64,000 nucleotides of DNA from contig NZ_FMVJ01000006.1 in the NCBI RefSeq assembly GCF_900102135.1, positions 248,001-312,000 of the forward strand, given 5' to 3'. Below are positions 26,949 through 34,460 of this stretch, one piece after another (within the stretch, counting starts at the first letter, position 1; each line of letters starts with the position of its first letter). A program made the translations under genes and the position numbers. Under the pieces are notes generated by a model. That model was given only the letters and a program-made list of their open reading frames with translations. It had not been told where the DNA came from and searched no databases. Source of the DNA: Microvirga guangxiensis (GTDB lineage Bacteria; Pseudomonadota; Alphaproteobacteria; Rhizobiales; Beijerinckiaceae).

Positions 26949-27423
26949 CCTGAAGCAGAGAGCGGCGAACCTTCTCAAGGCTTACGAGGAGAAGGGCTTG
27001 AAGATCGCGACGGCCGAGTCCTGCACCGGCGGGCTCGTCGCTGGGCTGCTGACGGAGATCGCCGGGTCGTCCGCCGTCGTGGAACGCGGGTTCGTGACGT
27101 ATTCCAACGAAGCGAAGTCGGAGTCGATCGGCGTTCCAGCCGACCTCATCGCCGCTCATGGAGCCGTGAGCGAGCCTGTGGCCCGCGCCATGGCGGAGGG
27201 GGCCCTGGCCCATTCCCGCGCCGATGTGGCGGTCGGCATCACCGGGATCGCGGGGCCCGGCGGAGGCTCGGCGGCAAAGCCGGTCGGGCTCGTGCATTTC
27301 GGCCTGGCGCGAATGGGCTCTCCCACGATCCATCTGGAGCGGCGTTATGGCGATCTCGGGCGCGAGGCGGTGCGACGCAGCGCGGTCGAAGACGCCTTGG
27401 GCCTTCTCGAAAAGGCCATTTGA
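26938..27423 (+). CDS. CinA family protein (nicotinamide-nucleotide amidase-type)
   Basis: A 161-residue stand-alone CinA C-terminal domain (PncC-type). AESCTGGLVAGLLTEIAGSS is the conserved active-site region with a Ser/Thr-rich loop, and AVGITGIAGPGGGS is the second family block. Members deamidate nicotinamide mononucleotide to nicotinate mononucleotide in pyridine-nucleotide recycling. The frame is open from 26893, but GGAGG at 26927-26931 is six bases before ATG 26938. It overlaps the end of ispDF and converges on the RatA-type gene with a 14-base gap. Confidence 0.93.
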   Translation: MYPDLKQRAANLLKAYEEKGLKIATAESCTGGLVAGLLTEIAGSSAVVERGFVTYSNEAKSESIGVPADLIAAHGAVSEPVARAMAEGALAHSRADVAVGITGIAGPGGGSAAKPVGLVHFGLARMGSPTIHLERRYGDLGREAVRRSAVEDALGLLEKAI

Positions 27424-27437
27424 CGGAACCTCCTGAA

Positions 27438-27908
27438 CTATCTCGCCGCCACGGCTCCGCGTGAGCCGAAGATGGTGTTCGCGCGCTCCTCGAACGCTTC
27501 CGTGAATTTGCGGAACGCCTTGTCGAACACGGTGCCCATGAGCAGGCCGAGGGCGAAGCTCTTGAACTCGTAGTTGATGTAGAACTCCACCTCGCAGCCG
27601 CCCGGGGCTTCGCGGAAGTTCCAGCGGTTCTCGAGATACTTGAACGGCCCGTCCACGTATTCGACCTGGATGCGCAGGCGCGGCTCGTCGAGGGTCACGC
27701 GGGTGGTGAAGCTCTCGTTGATGGCCTTGTAGCCCACGCGCATGGCCGCGACGAGCGTCTCCACGCCCTCCCCGCTCTGCACGCGGCGGATGACGCGCAA
27801 TTCCTCGCACAGCGGCAGGAACTCGGGATAGCGCTCCACGTCCGCGACGAGCGCGAACATCTGGGCCGGCTTGTGCTTGACGGTTCGCGTCATGCGAAAG
27901 GACGGCAT
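27438..27908 (-). CDS. RatA/Coq10-type SRPBCC (START-like) protein
   Basis: A 156-residue polyketide-cyclase/START-like protein: MFALVADVERYPEFLPLC at residues 16-33 is diagnostic, followed by YINYEFKSFALGLLMGTVFD, a hydrophobic-cavity strand-helix. Relatives include Coq10, a ubiquinone-binding chaperone, and RatA, which carries the name of a proposed ribosome-association toxin. In alphaproteobacteria the Coq10-like role in respiration is the more likely one. It follows the P-loop kinase gene with no gap. Confidence 0.92.
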   Translation of the reverse strand: MPSFRMTRTVKHKPAQMFALVADVERYPEFLPLCEELRVIRRVQSGEGVETLVAAMRVGYKAINESFTTRVTLDEPRLRIQVEYVDGPFKYLENRWNFREAPGGCEVEFYINYEFKSFALGLLMGTVFDKAFRKFTEAFEERANTIFGSRGAVAAR

Positions 27909-28433
27909 TCAGGCGGCCTCCTTGACAGGTGTGAGAGCGGCCTCGAGGCCTGGGATGTCGGAACGCGAGTTCAGCACAAAGACCCTCTGGTCGGGCCTCA
28001 GGCGCTCCAGCATGCGCGCCGTCTTGGGACGCAGCTTATCCGGATAGGCCCAGATCCAGCGCATGAACGACCAGTCGAACTTTTCCGGTCCGGCGTTGCC
28101 GAGGTCCGGCCGCGTCCGTCCGTAGTTTCTCGCGACGCGCGCGAGCACGGACGAAGCGCAGCGCCAGCGGGGCAGATCGAGCCAGACGATATCGGTGGCG
28201 CGGGGCACGCGGATGTCGAAGGTGGAGGCGTAGTTGCCGTCCATGATCCATGCCGGGCGGGCCGCGAGAGCCCTCACCCGCTCGCGCCATTCAGGACGCG
28301 GCGGCGTGGACCAGCCCGGACCGAAATACTCCCGGTCGAGATGGATCAGCGGCAGGTTGAGCCGCTCACTGAGACGCCTTGCCAGGGTGCTCTTGCCCGC
28401 ACCCGGACTGCCGATGATGAGAATCCGCTGCAT
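27909..28433 (-). CDS. P-loop nucleotide kinase-like protein (adenylate kinase/FlaR-like)
   Basis: A 174-residue small P-loop kinase-like protein. GSPGAGKSTLARRL is Walker A at the N-terminus; HLDREYFGPGW and WIMDGNYASTF are the substrate-lid features of the 'DNA topology modulation protein FlaR'-like group. Its substrate has not been established for the family as a whole. Encoded between lipA and the RatA-type gene on the same strand, immediately adjacent to the latter. Confidence 0.85.
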   Translation of the reverse strand: MQRILIIGSPGAGKSTLARRLSERLNLPLIHLDREYFGPGWSTPPRPEWRERVRALAARPAWIMDGNYASTFDIRVPRATDIVWLDLPRWRCASSVLARVARNYGRTRPDLGNAGPEKFDWSFMRWIWAYPDKLRPKTARMLERLRPDQRVFVLNSRSDIPGLEAALTPVKEAA

Positions 28434-28457
28434 GCCCCATCCAAGACCAATCGAGTA

Positions 28458-29417
28458 TCAGCCGAGCTTGGCGAGACGAGCCGCCTTGAGCTTGGCGAAA
28501 TCCTCACCCGCGTGATGCGAGGAACGCGTCAGCGGAGTCGAGGAGACGAGGGAGAACCCTTTGGCATAGGCAGTGGTTTCAAAGGCCTTGAATTCGTCCG
28601 GCGTGACGAAGCGGATGACCGGGTGGTGCTTCTTCGTCGGCTGGAGGTATTGGCCGATGGTCATGAAATCCACATCCGCCGAGCGCAGGTCGTCCATGAG
28701 CTGGAGAACCTCGTTCCGCTCCTCGCCGAGGCCGACCATGATGCCGGACTTCGTGAAGATGGTGGGATCGATCTCCTTCACCTGCTGCAGCAGGCGGATG
28801 GAGTGGAAATAGCGCGCGCCGGGGCGGACCTTCAGATACTTCGACGGCACGGTTTCCAGGTTGTGGTTGAACACGTCCGGGCGGGCCGCGACGACAACCT
28901 CGAGCGCGCCGGGCTTGCGCAGGAAATCCGGCGTCAGAATTTCGATGGTGGTCTTCGGCGAGCGGGCGCGAATGGCGTGGATCACGTCGGCGAAATGCTG
29001 GGCGCCGCCGTCAGCCAGGTCGTCGCGGTCCACGGAGGTGATGACCACATGCTCGAGGCCGAGCTTCTCCACCGCCTTGGCGACGCTCTCGGGCTCGTTC
29101 GGATCGAGCGCCTGCGGCAGGCCCGTCTTCACGTTGCAGAAAGCGCAGGCGCGGGTGCAGGTGTCGCCCATGATCATGAAGGTGGCGTGCTTCTTCTCCC
29201 AGCACTCGCCGATATTGGGGCAGCCCGCCTCCTCGCACACGGTCACGAGCTTGTTCTCGCGCACGATGCGGTTGGTCTCGGCCCATTTGGGCGAGCCGGG
29301 AGCCTTCACGCGGATCCAGTCGGGTTTCCGCTGCTGAACGGGCTGATCCGGCCGGTGCGCCTTCTCCGGGTGGCGGGGGCGGTTATCCTTGTTCAGAAGG
29401 TCGAGAACGACGGCCAT
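28458..29417 (-). CDS. lipA: Lipoyl synthase LipA
   Basis: A 319-residue radical SAM enzyme that inserts two sulfurs into the octanoyl chain of lipoyl domains. Both cluster motifs are visible: the auxiliary C-x4-C-x5-C ([12 protein letters not shown]) and the SAM-cluster CxxxCxxC (CTRACAFC). The family C-terminal RSSHHAGE contributes the Ser ligand of the auxiliary cluster. It follows the pyruvate dehydrogenase genes in the usual order and serves their lipoyl domains, here on both E1 beta and E2. Confidence 0.97.
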   Translation of the reverse strand: MAVVLDLLNKDNRPRHPEKAHRPDQPVQQRKPDWIRVKAPGSPKWAETNRIVRENKLVTVCEEAGCPNIGECWEKKHATFMIMGDTCTRACAFCNVKTGLPQALDPNEPESVAKAVEKLGLEHVVITSVDRDDLADGGAQHFADVIHAIRARSPKTTIEILTPDFLRKPGALEVVVAARPDVFNHNLETVPSKYLKVRPGARYFHSIRLLQQVKEIDPTIFTKSGIMVGLGEERNEVLQLMDDLRSADVDFMTIGQYLQPTKKHHPVIRFVTPDEFKAFETTAYAKGFSLVSSTPLTRSSHHAGEDFAKLKAARLAKLG

Positions 29418-29549
29418 GAATTAAACCCTAAGGATCGAAGGAACCCTGCCCTTCTGCTGTTGGCCTGATTTAAGGCTTTTGACGCGCTTTCGCAAATGCT
29501 GAAGGCGTAAGGCAGGATTGTGGTAAAGACGCCTTGCCCTGCTCGCGAC

Positions 29550-29577
29550 CCCGGACCGCCGCTGCGCCTCGTCCGGG
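29550..29577. terminator. GC-rich hairpin after the small Cys-rich gene
   Basis: CCCGGAC at 29550-29556 pairs with GTCCGGG at 29571-29577. It lies eight bases beyond the stop of the minus-strand gene that ends at 29585 and upstream of lipA. No T-run follows, so it is either an inefficient terminator or a remnant of a dispersed palindromic repeat. Confidence 0.4.
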
Positions 29578-29584
29578 CTGCGCC

Positions 29585-29857
29585 TCAAGAGCGGCCCTCC
29601 CCACGAAACATGGCCTCGATGCTCCTCCGGCGTTCGTCCCACTCCGTGCGATAGGCATGCATGTCGTCCAGAACCGCATCGGCAAAGAACTTGCGCCGGT
29701 CGAAATAGCACGGCGGCCCATAGCCGCCCTGGCAGCGCTCAGCCTTGCGACAGGCGCGGTTGCGGCAGGTGGCGGGAACGTGGAGCACATCGGCGAGACG
29801 GCGCAGGGCATCGTCGCAATCGGGGAGCGTGGAGAGATACTGGCGGACACGGCTCAT
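29585..29857 (-). CDS. Small Cys-rich protein of unknown function
   Basis: A 90-residue protein. The longest frame begins at 30079, but AGGAGG about eight bases ahead of ATG 29857 marks the start, and the upstream extension is low-quality sequence. Residues 20-45 contain CRNRACRKAERCQGG and PPC: four cysteines within about 25 residues, suggestive of a zinc or iron site. The remainder is charged helix with no membrane segment. Encoded upstream of lipA in the same direction. It looks like a conserved hypothetical of this bacterial order, but I cannot name a function. Confidence 0.7.
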   Translation of the reverse strand: MSRVRQYLSTLPDCDDALRRLADVLHVPATCRNRACRKAERCQGGYGPPCYFDRRKFFADAVLDDMHAYRTEWDERRRSIEAMFRGEGRS

Positions 29858-30336
29858 CGGAAAAAACCTCCTGCGGCAATGAACGGAGCAAGGAATGGAA
29901 GCGAAGAAAAAGATTTTGGGAAAACGGCGCGCGCCTGCGGGCTCCGGGCCTGAAACAAGCCGGGAGCCTTGCAGCGGCAATCGAGGGAGGCGCGATGGGC
30001 AATCCAGCTCGATGTTTGGTGTGTGTGAAGAACCGGATGGCCCCTCGCGCACGGCTTTTTTAGGCGGACACCGCATCAATCCTCAAAGGATGTGCGGGCG
30101 GCCTCCTGCCGGAGGGCTGGCGTTGCCTCCTCCGCAGGACCGCTCCCGGCCCCACAATCACGACGCCTCGCGAGCGCGCCCCTCGGTGAGCCGGGATGAC
30201 ACGACATATAGCTAAGGTTGTGGAGAATGTCAAGAACAAATAGGGAACGACCTCGGTAGGCTGACTTCAAAGTCAGCCTACCAACTTATGTGAAATCAAC
30301 TCCTCTTTACGGTAGAGGTAGAGCCCTAAATATGGG
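29858..30336. other. Intergenic region with palindromes and an AT-content boundary
   Basis: No credible gene. From 29858 to about 30200 the DNA is GC-rich and contains a near-palindromic hairpin at 29940-29968 (GGCTCC paired with GGAGCC around a partly pairing interior) and a GAGCCGGGATGACA fragment near 30187-30200 resembling an arm of the dispersed palindromes elsewhere in the window. From about 30210 the composition becomes AT-rich, matching the adjacent DUF262 gene, so a junction of foreign DNA probably lies near there. Confidence 0.55.
30255..30282 (-). terminator. Perfect 13-bp inverted repeat downstream of the DUF262 gene
   Basis: GGTAGGCTGACTT at 30255-30267 is the exact reverse complement of AAGTCAGCCTACC at 30270-30282, with a two-base centre. 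It lies 54 bases after the stop of the minus-strand DUF262 gene. No run of T follows, so it may be a rho-assisted terminator, a cruciform or a recombination site at the edge of the insertion rather than a classic intrinsic terminator. Confidence 0.55.
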
Positions 30337-31911
30337 CTACGGCTTTGCGCATAGATGCTCAGCGATTTTTGTAAGAGCCGTGGCTCGCTCATTAACGAAA
30401 GTCTGATAATCATCAGAAAATAAATTTTCAGTAGTTACTGCAGACTGTAAGATATCACTAATATCCTCAGGCATCATTGTTCTATATTTCGAGGGAGCTT
30501 GGCCGCCGAGCTTTCGATTGTCTGCTCTAGACAAAAAGCAAATGTTGGCGAGGATATTGTCATCATAAACATCCTGCTTAGTTTTCTTTAGAAAATCTCT
30601 TGGCATCATATGATGAAACTCAGAGCGATTGGCCGCCTTAAGGGTAGTTTCAAGATTAATTTTATTTCCGGAAATAAAGGACACTGGACCCTGCTTGGCG
30701 AGCATTAATAGGAATGTTTTTGTATTTACATTGCCCATCCCAAAAGAGTTTGCTTTGAAGAAATCTTCATCAATATTAAATGTGAAGTCACCGAGCGAGC
30801 TTTGCTTTCCATCTCTTAATGCAGCCATCTGCTCAATATCAGTTTTCAAATTTCTTAGAACACCAGAGCTGTAACGCTTAGAGAATGCTGATCTCCAGAA
30901 CCATTTATCAATTATTCTAGCTTGATCACCCGTGTAAGAGGCTTCTCGATTTCCTGAAACGGCAAAGAAAACAGCAATTGGTACAAGCAGTGTCGTGAAT
31001 GGAAGGTTGTGTAGAGTTTGAACTGAATAATGACTGCGTAGATAATCAACACCGTACTTCACACCATTTGTGACGGTATCGAATTTTTCGCGGACATTAG
31101 CACCATTTAGATCCATTAGCGCTTTAGGCGAAGCATCTCCTGTCAGAATAGCTGAGCAACAACGCAATAGGAGATCGGTGTCCCCACCAACATCTGCGAA
31201 GCCAAACGGAGCTAACTCCTCTGCGAGTTCTTCAAATTGATCTTGTAGCTGAAACTCTTCACTCCAAGTCCAAGCAGATAGCAGTTGAAGCGTGTCAAGT
31301 TCTACACCTTGTCTGTTCACACGTTCGAAGATGATCGCAACTGTCGTTTTATCTTCAGTTTTGGATATCTGGACTGGTATTTTGGTCTCTTTAAAAACGG
31401 CCTGCATTTCATCTATGCGCTTGATTATGTCATCAGGCAGACCTTGAGTAGCAGCACGGTAAGCTGTGGTGTCGAAAAGAGTCTTCAGAGGAAAATGTTT
31501 GCCAGGCTGAACGTCGCCCGGAGCAAGGGCGATAAACTGGCTATCCTGAACTGTCGGTTCCGCTGTTAGATCAAAGTAAATATCCGTCCAATCTGAGGTA
31601 TCAGACTGTTCGATAGTAGTTTGAAATACGCCAAATATTGACGTCACACGCTGTTGGCCATCAAGCACATAGTCGACAGGATAATCCTCTTTAGGTTCAG
31701 GCAATTTGAAAGGGCCCAAATCCCTGTCAAATTTAAGCTGCTCCTTTGTTCTCCAAAACATCAGAGAGCCGAAAGGGTATTTTTTGTAGATGCTATCCAT
31801 GAGGTAAGCCACACGTTCAGCATCCCACACAAAGCCTCTTTGAAAAGCTGGAATCCGAATCTGACCCCGACTCACTTGATCAATAAGCTCTCTGATACTG
31901 AGACTGTCCAA
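30337..31911 (-). CDS. DUF262 and HNH-like domain protein (GmrSD-like, possible phage defence)
   Basis: A 524-residue protein. Residues 5-230 are a DUF262 domain: RIPAFQRGFVWD, KYPFGSLMFW and the diagnostic YVLDGQQRVTS motif, found in the GmrS half of the GmrSD modified-DNA endonuclease. Residues 430-475 (FHHMMPRDF, DDNILANICFLS, DNRKLGG) look like the DUF1524/HNH-type nuclease site of the GmrD half. So both parts of a type IV restriction-like enzyme are in one chain. The start is TTG 31911 after an AGGGGGG Shine-Dalgarno. The gene is strikingly AT-rich with codon use unlike its neighbours, implying recent acquisition. Single gene, no methylase or partner nearby. Restriction of modified phage DNA is inference; DUF262 proteins have other uses. 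Confidence 0.82.
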   Translation of the reverse strand: MDSLSIRELIDQVSRGQIRIPAFQRGFVWDAERVAYLMDSIYKKYPFGSLMFWRTKEQLKFDRDLGPFKLPEPKEDYPVDYVLDGQQRVTSIFGVFQTTIEQSDTSDWTDIYFDLTAEPTVQDSQFIALAPGDVQPGKHFPLKTLFDTTAYRAATQGLPDDIIKRIDEMQAVFKETKIPVQISKTEDKTTVAIIFERVNRQGVELDTLQLLSAWTWSEEFQLQDQFEELAEELAPFGFADVGGDTDLLLRCCSAILTGDASPKALMDLNGANVREKFDTVTNGVKYGVDYLRSHYSVQTLHNLPFTTLLVPIAVFFAVSGNREASYTGDQARIIDKWFWRSAFSKRYSSGVLRNLKTDIEQMAALRDGKQSSLGDFTFNIDEDFFKANSFGMGNVNTKTFLLMLAKQGPVSFISGNKINLETTLKAANRSEFHHMMPRDFLKKTKQDVYDDNILANICFLSRADNRKLGGQAPSKYRTMMPEDISDILQSAVTTENLFSDDYQTFVNERATALTKIAEHLCAKP

Positions 31912-31938
31912 AGCTGCCCCCCTACATTCGCTACTCTA

Positions 31939-31960
31939 ATTCAGATTGCGAATCTTAATT
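31939..31960. promoter_or_regulatory. Palindrome upstream of the DUF262 gene (candidate operator)
   Basis: AATTCAGATT-GCG-AATCTTAATT is an inverted repeat of ten bases per arm with one mismatch (the inner AGATT/AATCT arms are perfect), lying 28 bases upstream of the TTG start. Position and symmetry suit a repressor site or autoregulatory operator. No repressor gene is adjacent. Confidence 0.4.
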
Positions 31961-31977
31961 TATAACAACCTACGTTA

Positions 31978-32020
31978 GAGAAATTTTTGTTTTTAGGTCA
32001 AGCACAGACGAAAATTTCTC
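31978..32020. repeat. 10-bp inverted repeat between the DUF262 and GFA genes
   Basis: GAGAAATTTT at 31978-31987 is the exact reverse complement of AAAATTTCTC at 32011-32020 with 23 bases between. It sits just past the stop of the GFA gene (minus strand, ending at 32029) and at the AT-rich to GC-rich transition. It may act as a terminator for the GFA gene or mark the right edge of the inserted DNA. Confidence 0.4.
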
Positions 32021-32028
32021 ATCGTTTC

Positions 32029-32478
32029 TTATATCTCTCGAAACTCCGCCACTAGCTCCGGATAACGCTCCGTCGGCGGGAGTTTCTCGAAGCTGTGCAC
32101 CGCAGGCGTTTTCGCCCACGGCAGCGACTCGCTGGTGTAGGTCTCGATGAAGGGCGTGAAGTCCTTCGCATTATCGAGCATCGTCGCGCGGACATTCACG
32201 AAATCGTCGAGGTCTTCGGGACGGGTGAAGAGCCAGCTCATGCAATGCGGACAGAAGAAATGGCGCGTGGCGGCATGGAGCCCGCCGATCACCGGCTCAC
32301 CCTGCACGACCTCGAAATTGTCGCTTGCATAGAGCGCGCTCAACGAGAAGGCGCTTGCGGTCATCCTCTGGCAGCCTGTGCAATGGCAGGCCATCGTGAT
32401 GACGGGCTCACCCCTGACGCGAAAGCGCACCTGCCCGCAGCGGCATTTGCCTTCCCGCATGTCCAACGTATTCGCCAT
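32029..32478 (-). CDS. GFA family protein (glutathione-dependent formaldehyde-activating enzyme-like)
   Basis: A 149-residue CENP-V/GFA zinc protein. Zinc cysteines occur in CRCGQV, CHCTGC and CPHC, in family order. The name comes from Gfa of Paracoccus, whose enzymatic role is disputed; most members have no proven function. The frame is open from 32535, but GGGAGGG is about five bases before ATG 32478, which gives the normal N-terminus. Encoded on the same strand as the pdh genes, about 70 bases after a small membrane-protein gene. Confidence 0.9.
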   Translation of the reverse strand: MANTLDMREGKCRCGQVRFRVRGEPVITMACHCTGCQRMTASAFSLSALYASDNFEVVQGEPVIGGLHAATRHFFCPHCMSWLFTRPEDLDDFVNVRATMLDNAKDFTPFIETYTSESLPWAKTPAVHSFEKLPPTERYPELVAEFREI

Positions 32479-32545
32479 GATGCCCTCCCCGGCGTCGGGG
32501 AGGCGAGTGTGGAATGCGTCGGGCGTGCGCGTCAACGCGGGGCGT

Positions 32546-32749
32546 TCACATCCGTGCGCGCCCTCCCCGCCGGAGGAAGAGATAGATGCCGAAGGCTACG
32601 ACGATGGTGCCGATGGCGATCCAGGCATACAGCCACCCGTCGCCGCTCGTTCCCGCCTCTTCGGCGCTCGGTACGGCAGGCGTCGTGCTCTGGGCGTAAG
32701 CCCAGGTCGAGGCCACAAGGAAGGCAAGGATTGAAAGAAGCCGCTGCAT
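32546..32749 (-). CDS. Small membrane protein with signal sequence
   Basis: A 67-residue protein: an N-terminal signal-like helix ([20 protein letters not shown], with AYA before Q), a short Pro/Ser/Glu linker, then one membrane helix ([20 protein letters not shown]) and an RRGGRARM basic tail. A longer frame to 32869 begins MAGLAPAI, a peptide that arises by translating a common intergenic repeat, so it was rejected; GGAG seven bases ahead supports ATG 32749. Function unknown. Confidence 0.55.
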   Translation of the reverse strand: MQRLLSILAFLVASTWAYAQSTTPAVPSAEEAGTSGDGWLYAWIAIGTIVVAFGIYLFLRRGGRARM

Positions 32750-32845
32750 CTCATGCTCCATCCCGTCATTGCGTGGGAAAGAGATGACGGCGGGCAAGGT
32801 TCCGCACGAGGCATGGGGCGCTCGATGCCGGTGCGTTGAAACGAG

Positions 32846-32870
32846 AATGGCCGGGGCAAGCCCGGCCATT
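32846..32870 (-). terminator. Perfect 10-bp hairpin downstream of lpdA
   Basis: AATGGCCGGG at 32846-32855 pairs exactly with CCCGGCCATT at 32861-32870 across a five-base loop, 33 bases after the lpdA stop on the minus strand. It probably ends or stabilises the pdh transcript. The sequence is of a type found in many copies in alphaproteobacterial genomes, so it may have arrived as a repeat. Confidence 0.6.
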
Positions 32871-32903
32871 TCACATTCTTACAGTCAGGTGCGGCCTGTG
32901 GGC

Positions 32904-34343
32904 TCAGATGTGGATTGCCCGACCATAGGCGTCCATGACGGCTTCGTGCATGGTTTCCGAGATCGTCGGATGCGGGAAGACGGCGTGGATCAGCTCTTCC
33001 TCCGTAGTCTCCAGGTTCATGGCGATCACGAAGCCCTGGATCATCTCGGTCACTTCCGCGCCGACCATGTGCGCGCCCAGCAGCTGGCCGGTCTTCTTGT
33101 CGAAGATCGTCTTCACCATGCCGTCCGGCTCGCCGAGCGCGATGGCCTTGCCGTTGCCGACGAAGGGGAAGCGGCCGACGCGGATGTCGAAGCCCTGCTC
33201 CTTCGCCTTGGCCTCGGTGAGGCCGACCGACGCCACCTGCGGGTTGCAATAGGTGCAGCCCGGGATCTTCGCCTTGTCCATGGCGTGCGTGTGCAGGCCC
33301 TTGATGGTCTCCACGCAGATCACGCCCTCGTGCTCGGCCTTGTGCGCCAGCATGGGCGCGCCCGCCACGTCGCCGATGGCATAGATGCCAGGAACGTTGG
33401 TGCGGCCGAGGCCGTCGGTGACGACGACCCCGCGCTCGATCTTCACGCCGATCTTCTCGAGGCCGAGATTCTCGATGTTGCCGACGACGCCGACCGCCGA
33501 GATCATCCGCTCGGCGGTGATCGTCTGCGTGCCGCCCTTGCCGTCGTCGATGGTGGCGGTCACGGAGTTCGCGCCCTTCTCGACCTTCGTCACCTTGGCG
33601 CCGGTGAGGATCTTCATGCCCTGCTTCTCGAAGCGCTTGCGGGCCAGCGCCGCAATCTCCGCATCCTCGACCGGCATGATCTGCGGCATCACTTCGACCA
33701 CGGTCACCTCGGCGCCCATGGTGCGGTAGAACGAGGCGAACTCGATGCCGATGGCGCCCGAGCCCATGACGAGCAGCGACTTCGGCATGGCAGGCGGCAC
33801 CATGGCCTCGAAATAGGTCCAGATCAGCTTGCCGTCCGGCTCGATGCCGGGCAGCGCGCGCGGACGGGCGCCGGTGGCGACGATGATGTGCTTGGCCTGG
33901 TACGTGCCCGCTTCCAGCACGCCCTTCGGCGTCGGATGCTGCGGCTGCATGGCGGGCTTCTTGGGCGCCGACACCACGACCTCGCCGGGCTTGGAGATGG
34001 CCGCCTCGCCCCAGATCACGTCGACCTTGTTCTTCTTCAGCAGCATGCCCACGCCGCCGTTGAGGCGACCCGACACGCCGCGCGAGCGCTGCACGATGGC
34101 GGCGGCATCGAACCCGATGCCCTGCGCGGACAGGCCGTAATCCTTGGCGTGCTCCATGTAATGGTAGATTTCCGCCGAGCGCAGCAGCGCCTTCGTGGGA
34201 ATGCAGCCCCAGTTGAGGCAGATGCCGCCCAGATGCTCACGCTCCACCACGGCGGTCTTGAACCCGAGCTGCGCCGCGCGGATCGCGGCCACATAGCCGC
34301 CCGGACCGCCGCCGATGACGATGATGTCGTATTGGTTTGCCAT
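32904..34343 (-). CDS. lpdA: Dihydrolipoyl dehydrogenase (E3)
   Basis: A 479-residue flavoprotein that reoxidises dihydrolipoyl groups of pyruvate dehydrogenase with NAD. The FAD-binding GGGPGGYVAAIRAAQLG, the redox disulfide GGICLNWGCIPTK, a second NAD-binding GSGAIGIEFASF and the C-terminal His-Glu pair in HAVFPHPTISE are all present. The longer frame adds six residues; ATG 34343 has AGGAAG just upstream and gives the family N-terminus. Last of the pdhA-pdhB-DUF5076-pdhC-lpdA set; a palindromic repeat fills the gap to pdhC. Confidence 0.96.
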   Translation of the reverse strand: MANQYDIIVIGGGPGGYVAAIRAAQLGFKTAVVEREHLGGICLNWGCIPTKALLRSAEIYHYMEHAKDYGLSAQGIGFDAAAIVQRSRGVSGRLNGGVGMLLKKNKVDVIWGEAAISKPGEVVVSAPKKPAMQPQHPTPKGVLEAGTYQAKHIIVATGARPRALPGIEPDGKLIWTYFEAMVPPAMPKSLLVMGSGAIGIEFASFYRTMGAEVTVVEVMPQIMPVEDAEIAALARKRFEKQGMKILTGAKVTKVEKGANSVTATIDDGKGGTQTITAERMISAVGVVGNIENLGLEKIGVKIERGVVVTDGLGRTNVPGIYAIGDVAGAPMLAHKAEHEGVICVETIKGLHTHAMDKAKIPGCTYCNPQVASVGLTEAKAKEQGFDIRVGRFPFVGNGKAIALGEPDGMVKTIFDKKTGQLLGAHMVGAEVTEMIQGFVIAMNLETTEEELIHAVFPHPTISETMHEAVMDAYGRAIHI

Positions 34344-34355
34344 GATCTTCCTACT

Positions 34356-34454
34356 CGTCATCCCGGCCGAGCAAAGCGAGAGCCGGGATCGTTATCAGGA
34401 TAAGGCCAAAACGGTCGTACGATCCCGGGTCTGATGCACAGCCCCGGGATGACG
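34356..34454. repeat. Nested palindromic intergenic repeat, copy 1
   Basis: Outer arms CGTCATCCCGG (34356-34366) and CCGGGATGACG (34444-34454) are exact reverse complements; inner arms CCGGGATCGT (34383-34392) and ACGATCCCGG (34419-34428) are too. The unit therefore folds either as two hairpins of about 30 bases or one long cruciform. The same four arms recur at 43565-43666. It fills almost the whole pdhC-lpdA gap and abuts the lpdA Shine-Dalgarno. Confidence 0.85.
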
Positions 34455-34460
34455 AATGAC

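Noticed and set aside
27873-29468. A 531-codon plus-strand frame over the kinase and lipA genes
   Set aside because: It is the antisense of two recognisable genes and has no motif.
30076-30270. A 64-codon minus-strand frame next to the DUF262 gene
   Set aside because: No Shine-Dalgarno, composition crosses the GC/AT junction, and it contains half of the inverted repeat at 30255-30282.
32763-32869. N-terminal extension MAGLAPAI of the small membrane protein
   Set aside because: The extension is translated repeat DNA; the shorter ATG at 32749 has a Shine-Dalgarno and a signal peptide.
32769-34403. A 544-codon open frame antisense to lpdA
   Set aside because: Low-complexity His/Arg/Ala/Asp translation typical of the reverse of a GC-rich gene; lpdA has all catalytic motifs.
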